From positions 160,426-224,425 of the forward strand of contig JAJBUQ010000004.1 of NCBI GenBank assembly GCA_020860245.1: a stretch of 64,000 nt of DNA, given 5' to 3'. The DNA is from Rikenellaceae bacterium. Lineage in GTDB: Bacteria; Bacteroidota; Bacteroidia; Bacteroidales; Rikenellaceae. How positions within the stretch are numbered: the stretch's first letter is position 1; each line of letters begins with the position of its first letter. Under the pieces are notes generated by a model that was not told where the DNA came from, searched no databases, and saw nothing but the letters and a program-made list of their open reading frames with translations. Below, piece by piece: positions 1-9,880 of this stretch. Position numbers and translations under genes: made by a program.

Positions 1-51
1 AGCAAAACCAAGCGTTGGAGAGTAATAGAAATAATTGAAAGAGCTAAATAG
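1..51 (+). CDS. rpsQ: 30S ribosomal protein S17, C-terminal end (partial)
   Basis: The window opens inside a gene. The first 16 codons plus TAG encode a tail containing [15 protein letters not shown], the usual basic C-terminus of S17, a primary 16S rRNA binder. The stop lies 2 nt before rplN, matching the standard rpsQ-rplN order of the S10/spc region. Only the end is visible, so the call rests on this short match and on position. Confidence 0.85.
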   Translation, partial: SKTKRWRVIEIIERAK

Positions 52-53
52 TC

Positions 54-419
54 ATGATACAACAGGAAAGCAGACTTAACGTAGCCGACAACAGCGGTGC
101 AAAAGAAGTTCTTTGCATCCGTGTGCTTGGCGGAACAGGGAAGCGTTACGCCTCCATCGGAGACAAGATCGTTGTAGCAATCAAAAGTGCTACTCCGTCA
201 GGCGACGCAAAAAAAGGAACTGTCTCTAAAGCAGTTGTTGTCAGAGTAAAAAAGGAGATCAGAAGAGCGGACGGATCGTATATTCGTTTCGACGATAACG
301 CCGTTGTCCTTCTTAATAACCAAGGTGAAATGAGAGGAACGCGTATATTCGGCCCGGTTGCCAGAGAACTTCGTGATTCCCACATGAAGATCGTTTCACT
401 TGCTCCTGAAGTATTGTAA
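54..419 (+). CDS. rplN: 50S ribosomal protein L14
   Basis: This 121-residue protein has the normal length for L14, which sits at the subunit interface on 23S rRNA. It begins [18 protein letters not shown] and contains the [11 protein letters not shown] and [11 protein letters not shown] segments typical of the family. It starts 2 nt after rpsQ and is followed 17 nt later by rplX, so it is cotranscribed within the ribosomal superoperon. Nothing unusual is seen. Confidence 0.98.
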   Translation: MIQQESRLNVADNSGAKEVLCIRVLGGTGKRYASIGDKIVVAIKSATPSGDAKKGTVSKAVVVRVKKEIRRADGSYIRFDDNAVVLLNNQGEMRGTRIFGPVARELRDSHMKIVSLAPEVL

Positions 420-436
420 TTTTAAAACAGTTAAAG

Positions 437-760
437 ATGTCAGTTAAATTACATATCAAGAAGGGCGATATAGTATATGTTATTGCCGGAGACAGCAAAG
501 GACAGCAAGGTAAAGTCCTCGAAGTGATAGTAGAGAAAGACCGCGCTATCGTGGAGGGAGTCAACCTCGCGTCTAAACATACCAAGCCGAATTCTCAGAA
601 CCCTCAGGGTGGTATCGTTAAGCAGGAAGCTCCGATACACATCTCAAACCTGATGCCGATAGACCCGAAGACCGGAACTCCGACAAGGGTAGGCCGCAGG
701 AAAAACGATAAAGGAAAATTAGTGCGTTACTCTGTAAAATCCGGGGAGGAGATTAAATAA
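437..760 (+). CDS. rplX: 50S ribosomal protein L24
   Basis: This 107-residue protein carries an N-terminal KOW motif at about residues 8-30 ([20 protein letters not shown]) followed by the L24 segment [15 protein letters not shown]24 is an early-assembly 23S rRNA protein near the exit tunnel. The stop TAA overlaps the next start by one base (TAATG), so rplX and rplE are probably translationally coupled. Length and position are standard. Confidence 0.98.
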   Translation: MSVKLHIKKGDIVYVIAGDSKGQQGKVLEVIVEKDRAIVEGVNLASKHTKPNSQNPQGGIVKQEAPIHISNLMPIDPKTGTPTRVGRRKNDKGKLVRYSVKSGEEIK

Positions 761-1317
761 TGGCATACGTACCTTCATTAAAAACGAAGTACAGGGAACA
801 GATAGTCCCTGCGCTTATGAAAGAGTTCGGATACAAGAGCGTAATGCAGGTTCCGGCTTTGGAAAAAATAGTTATCAATCAAGGACTCGGACAGGCAGTT
901 GCAGATAAGAAACTTATCGAGACCGCTCAGGAAGAATTGTCTATCATCACCGGACAGAAAGCTGTACTTACACGCTCGAAGAAAGATATATCTAACTTTA
1001 AGCTCCGTAAAGGAATGCCTATCGGAGTCCGCGTTACTTTGAGAAAGGACAGGATGTATGAGTTCCTTGAAAGACTTATCGTTGTATCCCTTCCGCGTAT
1101 TCGCGACTTTAAAGGTATTAACGAGAAATTCGACGGAAAAGGCAACTATTCCCTCGGTATTCAGGAACAAATTATCTTCCCTGAAATAGATATCGATAAG
1201 ATCTCTAAAATTTTAGGAATGGAGATAACGTTCGTTACCTCTGCCGATAAGGATGAGGAGGCTTACGCGTTGCTTAAAGAGTTCGGATTACCATTTAAAA
1301 ACGCTAAAAAGAACTAA
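760..1317 (+). CDS. rplE: 50S ribosomal protein L5
   Basis: This 185-residue protein has family-typical blocks: the [15 protein letters not shown] start, the [16 protein letters not shown] loop and the [10 protein letters not shown] segment. L5 binds 5S rRNA and forms part of the central protuberance. It overlaps the rplX stop by one base and lies 6 nt before rpsN. Length agrees with bacterial L5 (about 180 residues). Confidence 0.98.
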   Translation: MAYVPSLKTKYREQIVPALMKEFGYKSVMQVPALEKIVINQGLGQAVADKKLIETAQEELSIITGQKAVLTRSKKDISNFKLRKGMPIGVRVTLRKDRMYEFLERLIVVSLPRIRDFKGINEKFDGKGNYSLGIQEQIIFPEIDIDKISKILGMEITFVTSADKDEEAYALLKEFGLPFKNAKKN

Positions 1318-1323
1318 AAGGAT

Positions 1324-1593
1324 ATGGTAAAAGAATCAATGAAAGCGCGTGAGGCGAAACGTCTCAAACTCGTACAGAGATATGCCGCTAAACGTGCACA
1401 GCTTAAGGAAGAAGGCGATATGGCCGGATTAGCCAAACTCCCGAGGAACTCGAATCCCGTACGTCTGCACAACCGCTGCAAGCTTACAGGGCGTCCGAAA
1501 GGTTATATGAGGCAGTTCGGTATAAGCCGTATTTGTTTCCGTGAAATGGCCTCTAAAGGGCTGATCCCGGGAGTGAAAAAAGCGAGCTGGTAG
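1324..1593 (+). CDS. rpsN: 30S ribosomal protein S14, zinc-free long form
   Basis: This 89-residue protein carries the conserved C-terminal block [20 protein letters not shown] ending KKASW. It is the longer S14 type: the paired CxxC zinc ligands of the short zinc form are absent and only isolated cysteines remain. S14 is a late-assembling protein of the 30S head. It follows rplE by 6 nt and ends in TAG. A 208-nt gap with a promoter and hairpin separates it from rpsH, which is unusually long for this operon. Confidence 0.97.
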   Translation: MVKESMKAREAKRLKLVQRYAAKRAQLKEEGDMAGLAKLPRNSNPVRLHNRCKLTGRPKGYMRQFGISRICFREMASKGLIPGVKKASW

Positions 1594-1632
1594 TAAATTT
1601 ATCGGGTTTATACGACTTTAGAAAAATTTTCT

Positions 1633-1640
1633 TATCTTTG
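1633..1640 (+). promoter_or_regulatory. Internal Bacteroidetes-type promoter before rpsH
   Basis: TATCTTTG matches the -7 consensus TAnnTTTG exactly. The -33 element is weak; the nearest candidate is TTTA at 1607-1610, with a spacer about 3 bp longer than ideal. It would start a transcript near 1647, upstream of the leader hairpin and rpsH. The -7 match is observed; activity is inferred. Confidence 0.55.
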
Positions 1641-1713
1641 CGACTGTTTTTTAAGCAGTTTATAGAAAGGAAATTTTCTAACAGGCGTAAAAGCCTTTAA
1701 AATACAATTAGTT

Positions 1714-1758
1714 GCACACTGCTGACCGCCTCCGCAAAGGAGGGTGTCGGCAATGTGT
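1714..1758 (+). promoter_or_regulatory. Long leader hairpin upstream of rpsH
   Basis: A nearly continuous stem can be drawn: 1714-1718 pairs with 1754-1758, 1720-1725 with 1747-1752, 1726 and 1727 with 1746 and 1744, and CCTCC (1729-1733) with GGAGG (1739-1743), closed by the loop GCAAA. It ends about 43 nt before the rpsH start and has no T-run, so it is not a simple terminator. Position between an internal promoter and rpsH suggests a cis-regulatory ribosomal-protein leader. The regulator is unknown; S8, the feedback regulator of the E. coli spc operon, is the natural candidate. Confidence 0.6.
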
Positions 1759-1801
1759 GTTACAGTACCGGTTGAAAGTTTTTAACTATTTATATTTAAT
1801 T

Positions 1802-2200
1802 ATGACAGATCCAATAGCGGATTTTCTGACCAGAATCAGGAACGCGGTGAAAGCCAACCACAAGGTGGTTGAAGCTCCCGCATCAAAAATGAAGCAGGCT
1901 ATTACCCAGATTCTGCATGAGCAAGGGTATATTCTTGCTTACAAATTCGGTACCGATGAAAAAGGGCATCCGAATATCAAGATCGCTCTTAAGTACCACC
2001 CGCAGACCAAGCTCCCTGCGATCAAAGGACTTAAGAGAGTCAGCCGTCCGGGATTGCGCCGTTACTCAAACGTGGACGAACTTCCACGCGTGCTCAACGG
2101 ACTCGGTATAGCGATAGTGTCGACCTCTAAGGGTATCATGACCGACAAAAAAGCTCGTCAGGAGAATGTCGGAGGCGAGGTACTTTGTTATGTTTATTAA
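1802..2200 (+). CDS. rpsH: 30S ribosomal protein S8
   Basis: The start is ATG at 1802, giving [15 protein letters not shown], the invariant S8 N-terminus, and 132 residues, the normal length. An open frame continues upstream to 1712 but runs through the leader hairpin and is not protein-like. The C-terminal block [20 protein letters not shown] is also typical. S8 is a primary 16S rRNA binder and, in E. coli, the translational repressor of the spc operon. It follows the 208-nt structured leader and precedes rplF by 18 nt. Confidence 0.98.
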   Translation: MTDPIADFLTRIRNAVKANHKVVEAPASKMKQAITQILHEQGYILAYKFGTDEKGHPNIKIALKYHPQTKLPAIKGLKRVSRPGLRRYSNVDELPRVLNGLGIAIVSTSKGIMTDKKARQENVGGEVLCYVY

Positions 2201-2218
2201 TCAATTAATCTTTATCAA

Positions 2219-2776
2219 ATGTCAAGGATTGGAAAATTACCTGTAAACCTGCCGTCAGGCGTGACAGTTACTGTCGCTCCGGATAACACGGTCAGTGTGA
2301 AAGGACCACTCGGAACATTATCTCAGAAGGTAGATTCTGATATTACCGTATCCGTAGAGGGAGATGTATTGACCGTAACCCGTCCTACGAACCAGCCACG
2401 CCACAGATCTATGCACGGACTTTACCGTTCATTGATCAATAACATGGTGATCGGTGTATCGCAGGGATACGAGACTCAGCAGGAGCTCGTCGGTGTCGGT
2501 TATAAAGTAGAAGCTAAAGGCCAGATTCTGGAGTTCAGCCTCGGATATTCTCACGATATTCACTTTATGCTTCCTGCGGAAGTAAAAGCGGAAGTAAAGG
2601 CGGAAAAGAAAAGCAACCCTATTCTTATCCTGAAATCTAACGATAAGCAGCTTATCGGACAGGTTGCTGCAAAGATACGTTCACTGCGTAAACCGGAACC
2701 ATATAAAGGTAAAGGTATCAAGTTCGTAGGAGAACAGCTAAGAAAGAAAGCCGGTAAATCTGCAAATGCTAAATAA
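2219..2776 (+). CDS. rplF: 50S ribosomal protein L6
   Basis: This 185-residue protein starts MSRIGKLPVNLPSGV and contains two L6 repeats. The C-terminal repeat holds the signature KPEPYKGKGIKFVGEQLRKK. L6 binds 23S rRNA near the sarcin-ricin loop and the factor-binding site. Spacing to rpsH (18 nt) and rplR (13 nt) is consistent with one operon. Length is normal. Confidence 0.98.
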   Translation: MSRIGKLPVNLPSGVTVTVAPDNTVSVKGPLGTLSQKVDSDITVSVEGDVLTVTRPTNQPRHRSMHGLYRSLINNMVIGVSQGYETQQELVGVGYKVEAKGQILEFSLGYSHDIHFMLPAEVKAEVKAEKKSNPILILKSNDKQLIGQVAAKIRSLRKPEPYKGKGIKFVGEQLRKKAGKSANAK

Positions 2777-2789
2777 CAGAAGGTAAATT

Positions 2790-3152
2790 ATGGCACTAAG
2801 TAAATTGGATAGAAGAATCCGCATAAAAAGACGTATTCGTAAAATTGTCAGCGGAACAGCCGAAAGACCACGTATGTCTGTTTACAGAAGCAACAAGCAG
2901 ATATATGTACAGCTTATCGACGATGAGAACGGAGCTACACTCGTGACTGCATCCTCTTCTGAAAAAGATATCGCTGAAAAAGCAAAAGGTCTTAACAAAG
3001 TACAGGTCTCCGAACTTGTCGGTAAACTTGCGGCTGAAAGATCACTCGCAAAAGGTATCACCGAGGTCGCTTTCGACCGTAACGGATATCTGTATCATGG
3101 TAGAGTAAAAATGTTAGCAGATGCCGCACGTGAAGGCGGACTTAAATTCTAA
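2790..3152 (+). CDS. rplR: 50S ribosomal protein L18
   Basis: This 120-residue protein has a very basic N-terminus ([23 protein letters not shown]) and the C-terminal [25 protein letters not shown] block of L18. L18 binds 5S rRNA together with L5 (rplE, same operon). It is preceded by rplF (13 nt) and followed by rpsE (6 nt). Nothing unusual. Confidence 0.98.
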   Translation: MALSKLDRRIRIKRRIRKIVSGTAERPRMSVYRSNKQIYVQLIDDENGATLVTASSSEKDIAEKAKGLNKVQVSELVGKLAAERSLAKGITEVAFDRNGYLYHGRVKMLADAAREGGLKF

Positions 3153-3158
3153 AAAAGT

Positions 3159-3680
3159 ATGTCAGTAAATACTAACATTAAGAAGGTCAGAACCAGTGAT
3201 CTTGAATTAAAAGACAGACTCGTAAGCATACAGCGCGTTACGAAAGTTACCAAAGGGGGCCGTACATTCAGTTTCTCCGCTATCGTAGTGGTTGGAAACG
3301 AGAACGGCGTCGTAGGCTACGGTCTGGGCAAAGCGAACGAAGTCACTTCGGCTATTGCCAAAGGAGTAGAAGATGCTAAGAAAAATCTTGTTAAAATACC
3401 TGTGTTGAAAGGAACTATTCCTCATGCTCAGGAAGCCCGTTACAGCGGATCGTTAGTGCTGCTCAAACCTGCAGCTCCCGGTACGGGAGTTATCGCCGGC
3501 GGTGCGATGCGTGCGGTGCTTGAAAGTGTCGGTATCCACAACGTGCTTGCAAAAAGCAAAGGTTCTTCGAATCCCCACAACCTCGTTAAAGCTACCATTA
3601 AAGCGCTTCTCGAACTCCGTGATGCTTACAGCGTTGCGCAGGTCAGGGGAATTTCTCTGAACAAGGTATTTAACGGATAA
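3159..3680 (+). CDS. rpsE: 30S ribosomal protein S5
   Basis: This 173-residue protein contains the S5 double-stranded RNA-binding segment ([19 protein letters not shown]) and the second domain block [21 protein letters not shown]5 contributes to decoding accuracy and to the mRNA entry tunnel. Tight spacing on both sides (6 and 12 nt) places it in the same transcript. Length is normal. Confidence 0.98.
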   Translation: MSVNTNIKKVRTSDLELKDRLVSIQRVTKVTKGGRTFSFSAIVVVGNENGVVGYGLGKANEVTSAIAKGVEDAKKNLVKIPVLKGTIPHAQEARYSGSLVLLKPAAPGTGVIAGGAMRAVLESVGIHNVLAKSKGSSNPHNLVKATIKALLELRDAYSVAQVRGISLNKVFNG

Positions 3681-3692
3681 TTCTCATTGAAA

Positions 3693-3875
3693 ATGGCAAA
3701 ATTGAATATTACACAATTAAAGAGCCGTATCGGAGCTACACAGAACCAGAAGAAAAACCTGGATGCTCTCGGCTTAAGAAAGATCAATCAGACCGTTCAG
3801 CATGAGAATTCTGCTATTATTCTTGGAATGATTGAAAAAGTTAAACACCTTATAAAGGTGGAAGAAGTTAAGTAG
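3693..3875 (+). CDS. rpmD: 50S ribosomal protein L30
   Basis: The start is taken as ATG at 3693 (MAKLNITQLKSRIG), giving 60 residues, the normal L30 length. A TTG codon 6 nt upstream is in frame but would only add two residues. The segment SRIGATQNQKKNLDALGLRK is characteristic of L30. It ends in TAG and lies between rpsE and rplO, as expected. Confidence 0.95.
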   Translation: MAKLNITQLKSRIGATQNQKKNLDALGLRKINQTVQHENSAIILGMIEKVKHLIKVEEVK

Positions 3876-3902
3876 AACATTAACCCATTTACCATTAATA
3901 AA

Positions 3903-4349
3903 ATGAATCTCAGTAATTTGAAGCCTGCAGCAGGCTCGACAAAAAAAGAAAAGAGAATCGGTAGGGGTCAGAGATCGGGTCGTGGCGGTACTTCCACTCG
4001 TGGACACAAAGGTGCTCAGTCGCGTTCCGGATACTCTCGTAAAGTTGGTTTTGAAGGCGGACAGATGCCGCTCCAAAGGCGTCTTCCTAAGTTCGGTTTC
4101 AAAAACCATGAGCGTGTAGAGTATAAAGCTATTAACCTTAACACTCTTGAAGACCTGGCGGCAAAAAACAATCTTTCGGTTATCAATATCGAAACATTGG
4201 TAAGTGCAGGCTTTGCTTCCAAGAACGACAGGGTTAAGATCCTCGGCAACGGAACTTTGAACGCTAAACTCGAAGTTACCGCTCATGCTTTCTCGAAATC
4301 AGCCATCGCCGCTATAGAAGCAAAACAAGGGCAGGCTATTAAACTCTAA
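3903..4349 (+). CDS. rplO: 50S ribosomal protein L15
   Basis: This 148-residue protein begins MNLSNLKPAAGSTKKEKRIG, followed by the glycine/arginine-rich segment GRGQRSGRGGTSTRGHKGAQ and FEGGQMPLQRRLPKFGF, both diagnostic of L15. L15 threads into 23S rRNA domains. It lies 27 nt after rpmD and 5 nt before secY, the conserved order. Confidence 0.98.
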   Translation: MNLSNLKPAAGSTKKEKRIGRGQRSGRGGTSTRGHKGAQSRSGYSRKVGFEGGQMPLQRRLPKFGFKNHERVEYKAINLNTLEDLAAKNNLSVINIETLVSAGFASKNDRVKILGNGTLNAKLEVTAHAFSKSAIAAIEAKQGQAIKL

Positions 4350-4354
4350 TTCTG

Positions 4355-5677
4355 ATGAGAAAACTGATAGAGACTATTAAAAATATATTTAAGATCGAAG
4401 AATTAAGGAAGAGACTTCTCTATACCTTAGGTCTCGTTCTTATTTATAGGTTGGGTAGTTTTGTCGTTCTTCCCGGCATCAATCCTGAAGCCCTGGGACA
4501 ACTTCAAAACACTGTCGGCGGCAACGGTCTGCTCGGACTTCTGGATATTTTTTCCGGAGGTGCGTTCAGTAACGCGTCCATTTTCGCACTCGGTATCATG
4601 CCTTATATCACAGCGTCGATCATTATCCAGCTGTTAGGTATTATCGTACCCTACTTTCAGAAATTGCAGAAGGAGGGCGAGAGCGGAAGGCGTAAGTTGA
4701 ATCAATGGACACGCTATCTGACCATTATCGTTTTGGTTGTACAGATACCCGCGTATCTCGCTACACTCCACAGCCAGTTACCTCCCGCGGCATTCGTGCT
4801 CGGAACGAAGAGCGTATTATTCATGATTTCGTCAGCAGTAGTGCTCGTTGCCGGAACCCTGTTTGTAATGTGGCTCGGAGAGAAGATCACGGATAAAGGT
4901 ATAGGCAACGGTGTTTCTCTAATAATTATGGTGGGTATCATTGCAAGGCTGCCTCATGCGTTTCTTGCAGAGATCAACTCTCGTTTTACAGGCCCTACCG
5001 GAGGACTCGTAATGCTTGTGGTGGAAATAGCTATTCTATTTCTAATCTTCGCGGCTACAATCGCGTTGGTGCAGGCAGTGCGGAAGATTCCGGTACAGTA
5101 TGCAAAGCGAATTGTTGGTAATAAACAGTACGGAGGCGTCCGCCAATATATCCCGCTTAAAATTAATGCAGCTGGTGTTATGCCTATCATCTTCGCTCAG
5201 GCGCTGATGTTCTTCCCGCTCATACTTCAGAGATTCGAATTTACCCGTTCGCTCGGAACGACTCTCGGAAATACCATGGGATTCTGGTATAATTTTACTT
5301 TTGCTATCCTCGTGATCGCGTTCACGTATGTTTATACTGCAATAACTATAAACACTACATCGATGGCTGACGATATGAAACGCAACGGAGGATTCATTCC
5401 GGGGATCAAACCGGGAAAAAAGACAGCTGAATACATGGATAACGTTATGACGAGGATTACCCTTCCGGGATCTATATTCCTTGCGATCGTCGCTATACTT
5501 CCGGTATTCGCGATGATGCTGGGAATCAATAACCAGTTCGCTTATTTTTATGGCGGTACTTCGTTGTTGATCCTTGTAGGAGTTATTCTGGACACGCTTA
5601 AACAAATTGAAAGCTATCTTCTCAACCGCCATTACGACGGGCTGATGAAAAATGGCAGAATACAGGGACGCTCATAA
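4355..5677 (+). CDS. secY: Preprotein translocase subunit SecY
   Basis: SecY forms the protein-conducting channel of the inner membrane. The 440-residue sequence has the multiple hydrophobic segments expected for ten transmembrane helices. Family blocks are visible: LGIMPYITASIIIQLL, GEKITDKGIGNGVSLIIM and the cytoplasmic loop GGFIPGIKPGKKTAEYMD near residue 350. Its partner secE lies at 47282 in this window. It starts 5 nt after rplO, and map follows by 28 nt. Confidence 0.98.
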   Translation: MRKLIETIKNIFKIEELRKRLLYTLGLVLIYRLGSFVVLPGINPEALGQLQNTVGGNGLLGLLDIFSGGAFSNASIFALGIMPYITASIIIQLLGIIVPYFQKLQKEGESGRRKLNQWTRYLTIIVLVVQIPAYLATLHSQLPPAAFVLGTKSVLFMISSAVVLVAGTLFVMWLGEKITDKGIGNGVSLIIMVGIIARLPHAFLAEINSRFTGPTGGLVMLVVEIAILFLIFAATIALVQAVRKIPVQYAKRIVGNKQYGGVRQYIPLKINAAGVMPIIFAQALMFFPLILQRFEFTRSLGTTLGNTMGFWYNFTFAILVIAFTYVYTAITINTTSMADDMKRNGGFIPGIKPGKKTAEYMDNVMTRITLPGSIFLAIVAILPVFAMMLGINNQFAYFYGGTSLLILVGVILDTLKQIESYLLNRHYDGLMKNGRIQGRS

Positions 5678-5705
5678 CAGATTATGCCATCAGGTTCTTT
5701 AATAT

Positions 5706-6470
5706 ATGATATATTACAAAACAGGAGAAGAGATCGAGATAATGCGCGAGAATAACATGCTGGTATCCCGGACTCTTGCTGAAGTCGGAAAACATATTCG
5801 TCCAGGGGTCGCTACTCTCGAACTCGATAAAATAGCCGAAGACTATATACGTTCTCATGGAGCGGTACCCGGATTCTTAGGTTATCAGGGTTTCCCGAAC
5901 AGCCTGTGTATTTCCGTCAATGAACAAGTGGTGCACGGCATCCCTTCCTCAAAGACAATCCTTAAAGAAGGCGATATTATTTCAGTGGACTGCGGTACAG
6001 TGATGAAAGGTTTTTACGGAGATTCGGCATATACGTTTGCCGTTGGGGAAATAGAACCCGGAGTCAGAAAACTTCTGGAAGTAACTAAAGAGTGCCTCTA
6101 TAAAGGCGTCGAACAGGTACGTGTGGGCAACCGCATAGGCGATATAGCCAACGCAGTGCAGAATCATGCCGAAAATAATGGTTTCTCAGTAGTGAGAGAA
6201 TTAGTCGGACATGGTCTTGGACGTTCGATGCACGAAGCCCCCGAAGTGCCGAACTATGGTGCTAAAGGGAGAGGAGCTCTCCTTAAAGAAGGACTGGTTA
6301 TATGTATCGAGCCGATGATTAATATGGGAACCCGCCAGATCGTATTCGAAAACGATGGATGGACTGTCCGCACAAAGGACCGGAAACCTTCCGCGCACTT
6401 CGAATTCGCGGTTGCCGTTACAAAAAACGGAGCGGACGTTCTCACGAGTTTTGATTATATCGAAAATTAA
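5706..6470 (+). CDS. map: Methionine aminopeptidase, type I
   Basis: This enzyme removes the initiator methionine from nascent proteins. The 254-residue sequence carries the metal ligands of the pita-bread fold: D95 and D106 (ISVDCGT, FYGDSAY), H169 ([11 protein letters not shown]), E202 (IEPM) and E233 (HFEF). Without an N-terminal zinc domain it is the short type Ia form. It lies between secY and infA, the common arrangement in the spc operon of this phylum. Confidence 0.97.
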   Translation: MIYYKTGEEIEIMRENNMLVSRTLAEVGKHIRPGVATLELDKIAEDYIRSHGAVPGFLGYQGFPNSLCISVNEQVVHGIPSSKTILKEGDIISVDCGTVMKGFYGDSAYTFAVGEIEPGVRKLLEVTKECLYKGVEQVRVGNRIGDIANAVQNHAENNGFSVVRELVGHGLGRSMHEAPEVPNYGAKGRGALLKEGLVICIEPMINMGTRQIVFENDGWTVRTKDRKPSAHFEFAVAVTKNGADVLTSFDYIEN

Positions 6471-6481
6471 AAATAAGAACT

Positions 6482-6700
6482 ATGGCAAAACAAGCTGCAA
6501 TTGAGAAAGACGGTACTATAATAGAGGCGTTGTCGAATGCGATGTTCAGAGTCGAACTCGATAACGGTCATATTATTACCGCACATATTTCCGGTAAGAT
6601 GAGGATGCACTACATCAAAATCCTGCCCGGAGATAAAGTAAAAGTCGAAATGTCTCCTTACGACTTGTCGAAAGGAAGAATTTCATTCAGATATAAATAA
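6482..6700 (+). CDS. infA: Translation initiation factor IF-1
   Basis: This 72-residue single OB-fold protein has the canonical length. It contains [36 protein letters not shown] and the C-terminal [14 protein letters not shown]-1 occupies the 30S A site during initiation. It follows map by 11 nt and precedes rpmJ by 47 nt. Confidence 0.98.
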   Translation: MAKQAAIEKDGTIIEALSNAMFRVELDNGHIITAHISGKMRMHYIKILPGDKVKVEMSPYDLSKGRISFRYK

Positions 6701-6747
6701 AAACAAGATTTTTTCGTTAAGAAATTAATCTTAAAAACTTACTTGAG

Positions 6748-6864
6748 ATGAAAGTTAGAGCATCAATAAAGAAAAGAAGTGAGGATTGCAAAATCGTTAA
6801 GCGCAAAGGCCGTTTATACGTAATATGCAAAAAGAATCCTAAGTTTAAAATGCGCCAAGGGTAA
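6748..6864 (+). CDS. rpmJ: 50S ribosomal protein L36
   Basis: This short gene encodes 38 residues: [20 protein letters not shown], then [18 protein letters not shown]. It is the expected L36 between infA and rpsM. Of the four zinc ligands in zinc-type L36 only C14 and C27 remain; position 11 is serine and the usual C-terminal histidine is absent, so zinc binding is probably lost. The preceding sequence ends TTGAG just before ATG. Confidence 0.95.
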   Translation: MKVRASIKKRSEDCKIVKRKGRLYVICKKNPKFKMRQG

Positions 6865-6894
6865 TTTTTTAAATTAAAAAAGAAGATTTGAATT

Positions 6895-7275
6895 ATGGCA
6901 CGTATTGTCGGTGTAGATTTACCAAAAAATAAAAGGGGCGAGATAGGCTTAACCTATGTTTACGGCATAGGAAGAAGTTCAGCCCGCGCAATATTGGAAA
7001 AAGCAGGTGTCGATTACGATACTAAAGTTAAAGACTGGAATGACGAGCAGATCAATGCTATCCGTAGCGTTATCGCTGAAGACGGTTACAAAGTTGAAGG
7101 TGAGTTAAGGTCTACTGTTCAGCTAAACATCAAGCGTCTTATGGACATCGGATGTTACAGGGGTATCCGCCACCGTATCGGACTTCCGGTAAGGGGACAG
7201 AGTACCAAGAACAATGCCCGTACGAGAAAGGGTAGGAAGAAAACAGTAGCCAACAAGAAAAAAGCAACTAAGTAA
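6895..7275 (+). CDS. rpsM: 30S ribosomal protein S13
   Basis: This 126-residue protein begins [20 protein letters not shown] and carries [16 protein letters not shown] and the C-terminal [19 protein letters not shown]13 lies in the 30S head and contacts the P-site tRNA and the 50S subunit. It is 30 nt after rpmJ and 12 nt before rpsK, the standard alpha-operon order. Confidence 0.98.
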   Translation: MARIVGVDLPKNKRGEIGLTYVYGIGRSSARAILEKAGVDYDTKVKDWNDEQINAIRSVIAEDGYKVEGELRSTVQLNIKRLMDIGCYRGIRHRIGLPVRGQSTKNNARTRKGRKKTVANKKKATK

Positions 7276-7287
7276 TTTTAAAGAGTT

Positions 7288-7677
7288 ATGGCAAAAAAGA
7301 CCACAGCAGTTAAAAAAAGAGTTGTTAAAGTCGACGCATTGGGTCAGGCTCACATACATTCGACTTTCAACAATGTAATCATAACCCTTGCTAACTCGAA
7401 CGGCGAAGTAATAAGCTGGAGTTCTGCAGGTAAAATGGGATTCAGGGGTTCTAAAAAAAATACCCCTTACGCGGCTCAGACCGCTGCGCAGGATTGTGCG
7501 AAAGTGGCTTACGACCTCGGTTTGAGGAAGGTAAAAGTATACGTGAAGGGTCCGGGTGCCGGTCGTGAATCGGCTATCAGAACTATTCATGGAGCCGGTA
7601 TCGAAGTGACAGAGATCGTAGACGTTACTCCGCTTCCGTTCAATGGTTGCCGTCCGCCTAAAAGAAGACGCGTCTAA
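7288..7677 (+). CDS. rpsK: 30S ribosomal protein S11
   Basis: This 129-residue protein contains [39 protein letters not shown] and the C-terminal [13 protein letters not shown], all diagnostic. S11 lies on the 30S platform. It follows rpsM by 12 nt; rpsD starts 40 nt downstream. Confidence 0.98.
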   Translation: MAKKTTAVKKRVVKVDALGQAHIHSTFNNVIITLANSNGEVISWSSAGKMGFRGSKKNTPYAAQTAAQDCAKVAYDLGLRKVKVYVKGPGAGRESAIRTIHGAGIEVTEIVDVTPLPFNGCRPPKRRRV

Positions 7678-7717
7678 TTTAAGGTGGTTTTATTAATTTA
7701 TAAACAGTTTTTATAAA

Positions 7718-8323
7718 ATGGGAAGATATATAGGACCAAAAACCAAAATTGCCAGAAAATTCGGCGAAGCTATTTACGGTGCGGACAAATATTTCAAAAG
7801 GAAAAATTTTCCTTCGGGACAGCATGGTTTGGCGCGTAAGCGTAAAAAAGTATCGGAGTACGGTACGCAGCTTCTTGAAAAACAAAAGGCTAAGGCAATA
7901 TACGGTGTTCAGGAAAAACAATTCCGCAAGGCTTACGACATCGCGTCGCGTCAGGGCGGGATTACCGGCGAGGATTTGTTAAAATACCTCGAATGCCGCC
8001 TCGATAACGTAGTTTACCGTCTCGGTATAGCACCGACTCGTGCAGGGGCGCGCCAGCTCGTGTCTCATAGACACATAACCGTTAATGGCAGGGTAGTCAA
8101 TATCCCTTCTTACAGTGTAAGGCCGGGCGATGTGATCTCTGTAAGGGAAAAATCCAAATCTCTCGAGGTTATCACCGATTCTCTCGCAGGGGGAAGAAGC
8201 AGATATTCATGGCTGGAATGGGACGGTGCTTCGATGACCGGAAAATTCCTTCAGAAACCTGAAAGGGAAGATATTCCTGAAAACATAAAAGAACAACTCA
8301 TCGTCGAATTATATTCTAAGTAG
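7718..8323 (+). CDS. rpsD: 30S ribosomal protein S4, zinc-free form
   Basis: This 201-residue protein begins [17 protein letters not shown] and contains the S4 RNA-binding domain around residues 92-150 ([20 protein letters not shown]). It lacks the N-terminal cysteine cluster of zinc-type S4. S4 is a primary assembly protein and in E. coli represses the alpha operon. Any such regulation here would have to use the 40-nt rpsK-rpsD gap or a more upstream site; nothing structured is evident in that gap. The stop is TAG. Confidence 0.98.
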   Translation: MGRYIGPKTKIARKFGEAIYGADKYFKRKNFPSGQHGLARKRKKVSEYGTQLLEKQKAKAIYGVQEKQFRKAYDIASRQGGITGEDLLKYLECRLDNVVYRLGIAPTRAGARQLVSHRHITVNGRVVNIPSYSVRPGDVISVREKSKSLEVITDSLAGGRSRYSWLEWDGASMTGKFLQKPEREDIPENIKEQLIVELYSK

Positions 8324-8347
8324 TAATTAATTGAAGGAGCATATCTT

Positions 8348-9340
8348 ATGGCAATATTAGCATTCCAAAAACCTGAAAAGGTAATTATGCTTGAATCGAC
8401 ATCGGAATTCGGTAAGTTCGAATTTCGTCCGTTGGAACCGGGATTCGGCATAACTGTGGGTAACGCACTTCGCCGCATTCTTCTTTCTTCATTGGAGGGG
8501 TATGCTATTACTACTGTTAAAGTCGCAGGTGTAAATCACGAATTCGCGTCGATACCCGGAGTAATGGAGGGAATGATCGACATCATTCTAAATCTAAAGC
8601 AGGTCAGGTTTATTCGTACGATCGAATCTGCCGATTTTGAAAAAGTAACGATAAATGTCGCAGGTTTGACGGAATTGACAGCAGGGCATATATCTAACTT
8701 CCTTACTAACTTCAAGGTGTTGAATCCCGATCTCGTGATCTGCCGTCTGGACAGCGATGTCAAACTTCAGATGGAGATAACTATCGGTAAAGGGCGCGGT
8801 TACGTTCCTGCTGAGGAGAACAAACCTGTGGACGCGGAATTCGGACTTCTTGCGATCGATTCGATCCATACTCCGATCAAAAATGTAAAGTACTCGATAG
8901 AAAATTATCGTGTGGAACAGAAGACGGATTATGAAAAATTGAATCTGGAGATAACAACCGACGGATCTATAACACCGAAGGATGCTTTGAAAGAAGCAGC
9001 TAAAATTCTTATCCACCACTTTATGTTATTTTCGGACGAGAAAATAACCGTGAATCTGGAAGAAAATAATTCGTCGGAGGAGTTCGACGAGGATGTTTTG
9101 CACATGCGTCAGCTTCTTAAAACCAAACTGTCGGATCAGGATTTATCGGTAAGGGCATTGAACTGTCTTAAGGCTGCCGAAGTCGAAACGGTTGGCGATC
9201 TTGTAAGATTCCACAGGAATGATCTGCTGAAATTCAGAAACTTCGGAAAGAAATCCCTTTCTGAACTTGACGAACTTCTCGAATCGCTGAACCTGCATTT
9301 CGGAATGGACGTTACTCCTTACAAACTTGACAAAGACTAA
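8348..9340 (+). CDS. rpoA: DNA-directed RNA polymerase subunit alpha
   Basis: This 330-residue protein has an N-terminal assembly domain (about residues 1-230; [19 protein letters not shown]) and a C-terminal UP-element/activator-binding domain (about 255-325; [32 protein letters not shown]). It nucleates assembly of the core enzyme with RpoB and RpoC, encoded at 50491-58627. A rare strong Shine-Dalgarno-like AAGGAG sits about 10 nt before the start. Confidence 0.98.
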   Translation: MAILAFQKPEKVIMLESTSEFGKFEFRPLEPGFGITVGNALRRILLSSLEGYAITTVKVAGVNHEFASIPGVMEGMIDIILNLKQVRFIRTIESADFEKVTINVAGLTELTAGHISNFLTNFKVLNPDLVICRLDSDVKLQMEITIGKGRGYVPAEENKPVDAEFGLLAIDSIHTPIKNVKYSIENYRVEQKTDYEKLNLEITTDGSITPKDALKEAAKILIHHFMLFSDEKITVNLEENNSSEEFDEDVLHMRQLLKTKLSDQDLSVRALNCLKAAEVETVGDLVRFHRNDLLKFRNFGKKSLSELDELLESLNLHFGMDVTPYKLDKD

Positions 9341-9375
9341 GTTACTAACCCCGTTGGTTAAATTTTCAAAGAAAA

Positions 9376-9858
9376 ATGAGACATAATAAAAAAATAAATC
9401 ACCTTGGTAGAAAAACGGGACACCGTAAAGCTATACTCGCTAACATGGCTTCGTCCCTCATCCTTCACAAAAGGATCAACACTACCGTTGCAAAGGCTAA
9501 GGCTCTGAGAATGTATGTGGAGCCTTTGATCACAAAATCCAAAGAGGATACTACGCACTCCCGCCGTATGGTATTCAGCTCGCTTAAAAACAAATTTGCG
9601 GTTTCTGAACTGTTCAGAGAGGTGGCTCCGCGCATTGCGGACCGTCCGGGCGGATATACACGGATCCTCAAGACAGGATTCAGACTTGGCGACGGTGCTG
9701 AAATGTGTTTTATCGAGTTGGTGGATTTCAACGAAATTTACACAGCTTCGAAAAAATCCGCTGCCCAGGCCAAACCGAAAACAAGAAGAAGCCGTTCCAA
9801 AAAATCTGCTTCGGGAGAAGAGTCGTCTGTTGCAGAAATTACTGCATCGGAAGAATAG
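9376..9858 (+). CDS. rplQ: 50S ribosomal protein L17 with C-terminal extension
   Basis: Residues 1-118 are a standard L17 ([39 protein letters not shown]). Residues about 120-160 form an extra basic then acidic, Ser/Lys/Glu-rich tail ([17 protein letters not shown]), probably disordered; such tails are common in this phylum. It is the last gene of the superoperon and is followed by a clear terminator. Confidence 0.97.
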   Translation: MRHNKKINHLGRKTGHRKAILANMASSLILHKRINTTVAKAKALRMYVEPLITKSKEDTTHSRRMVFSSLKNKFAVSELFREVAPRIADRPGGYTRILKTGFRLGDGAEMCFIELVDFNEIYTASKKSAAQAKPKTRRSRSKKSASGEESSVAEITASEE

Positions 9859-9880
9859 CTATATTTCAATCCGATATATT

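Noticed and set aside
1712..1801. Extended N-terminus of S8
   Set aside because: It would translate the leader hairpin; S8 starts with [15 protein letters not shown] at 1802.
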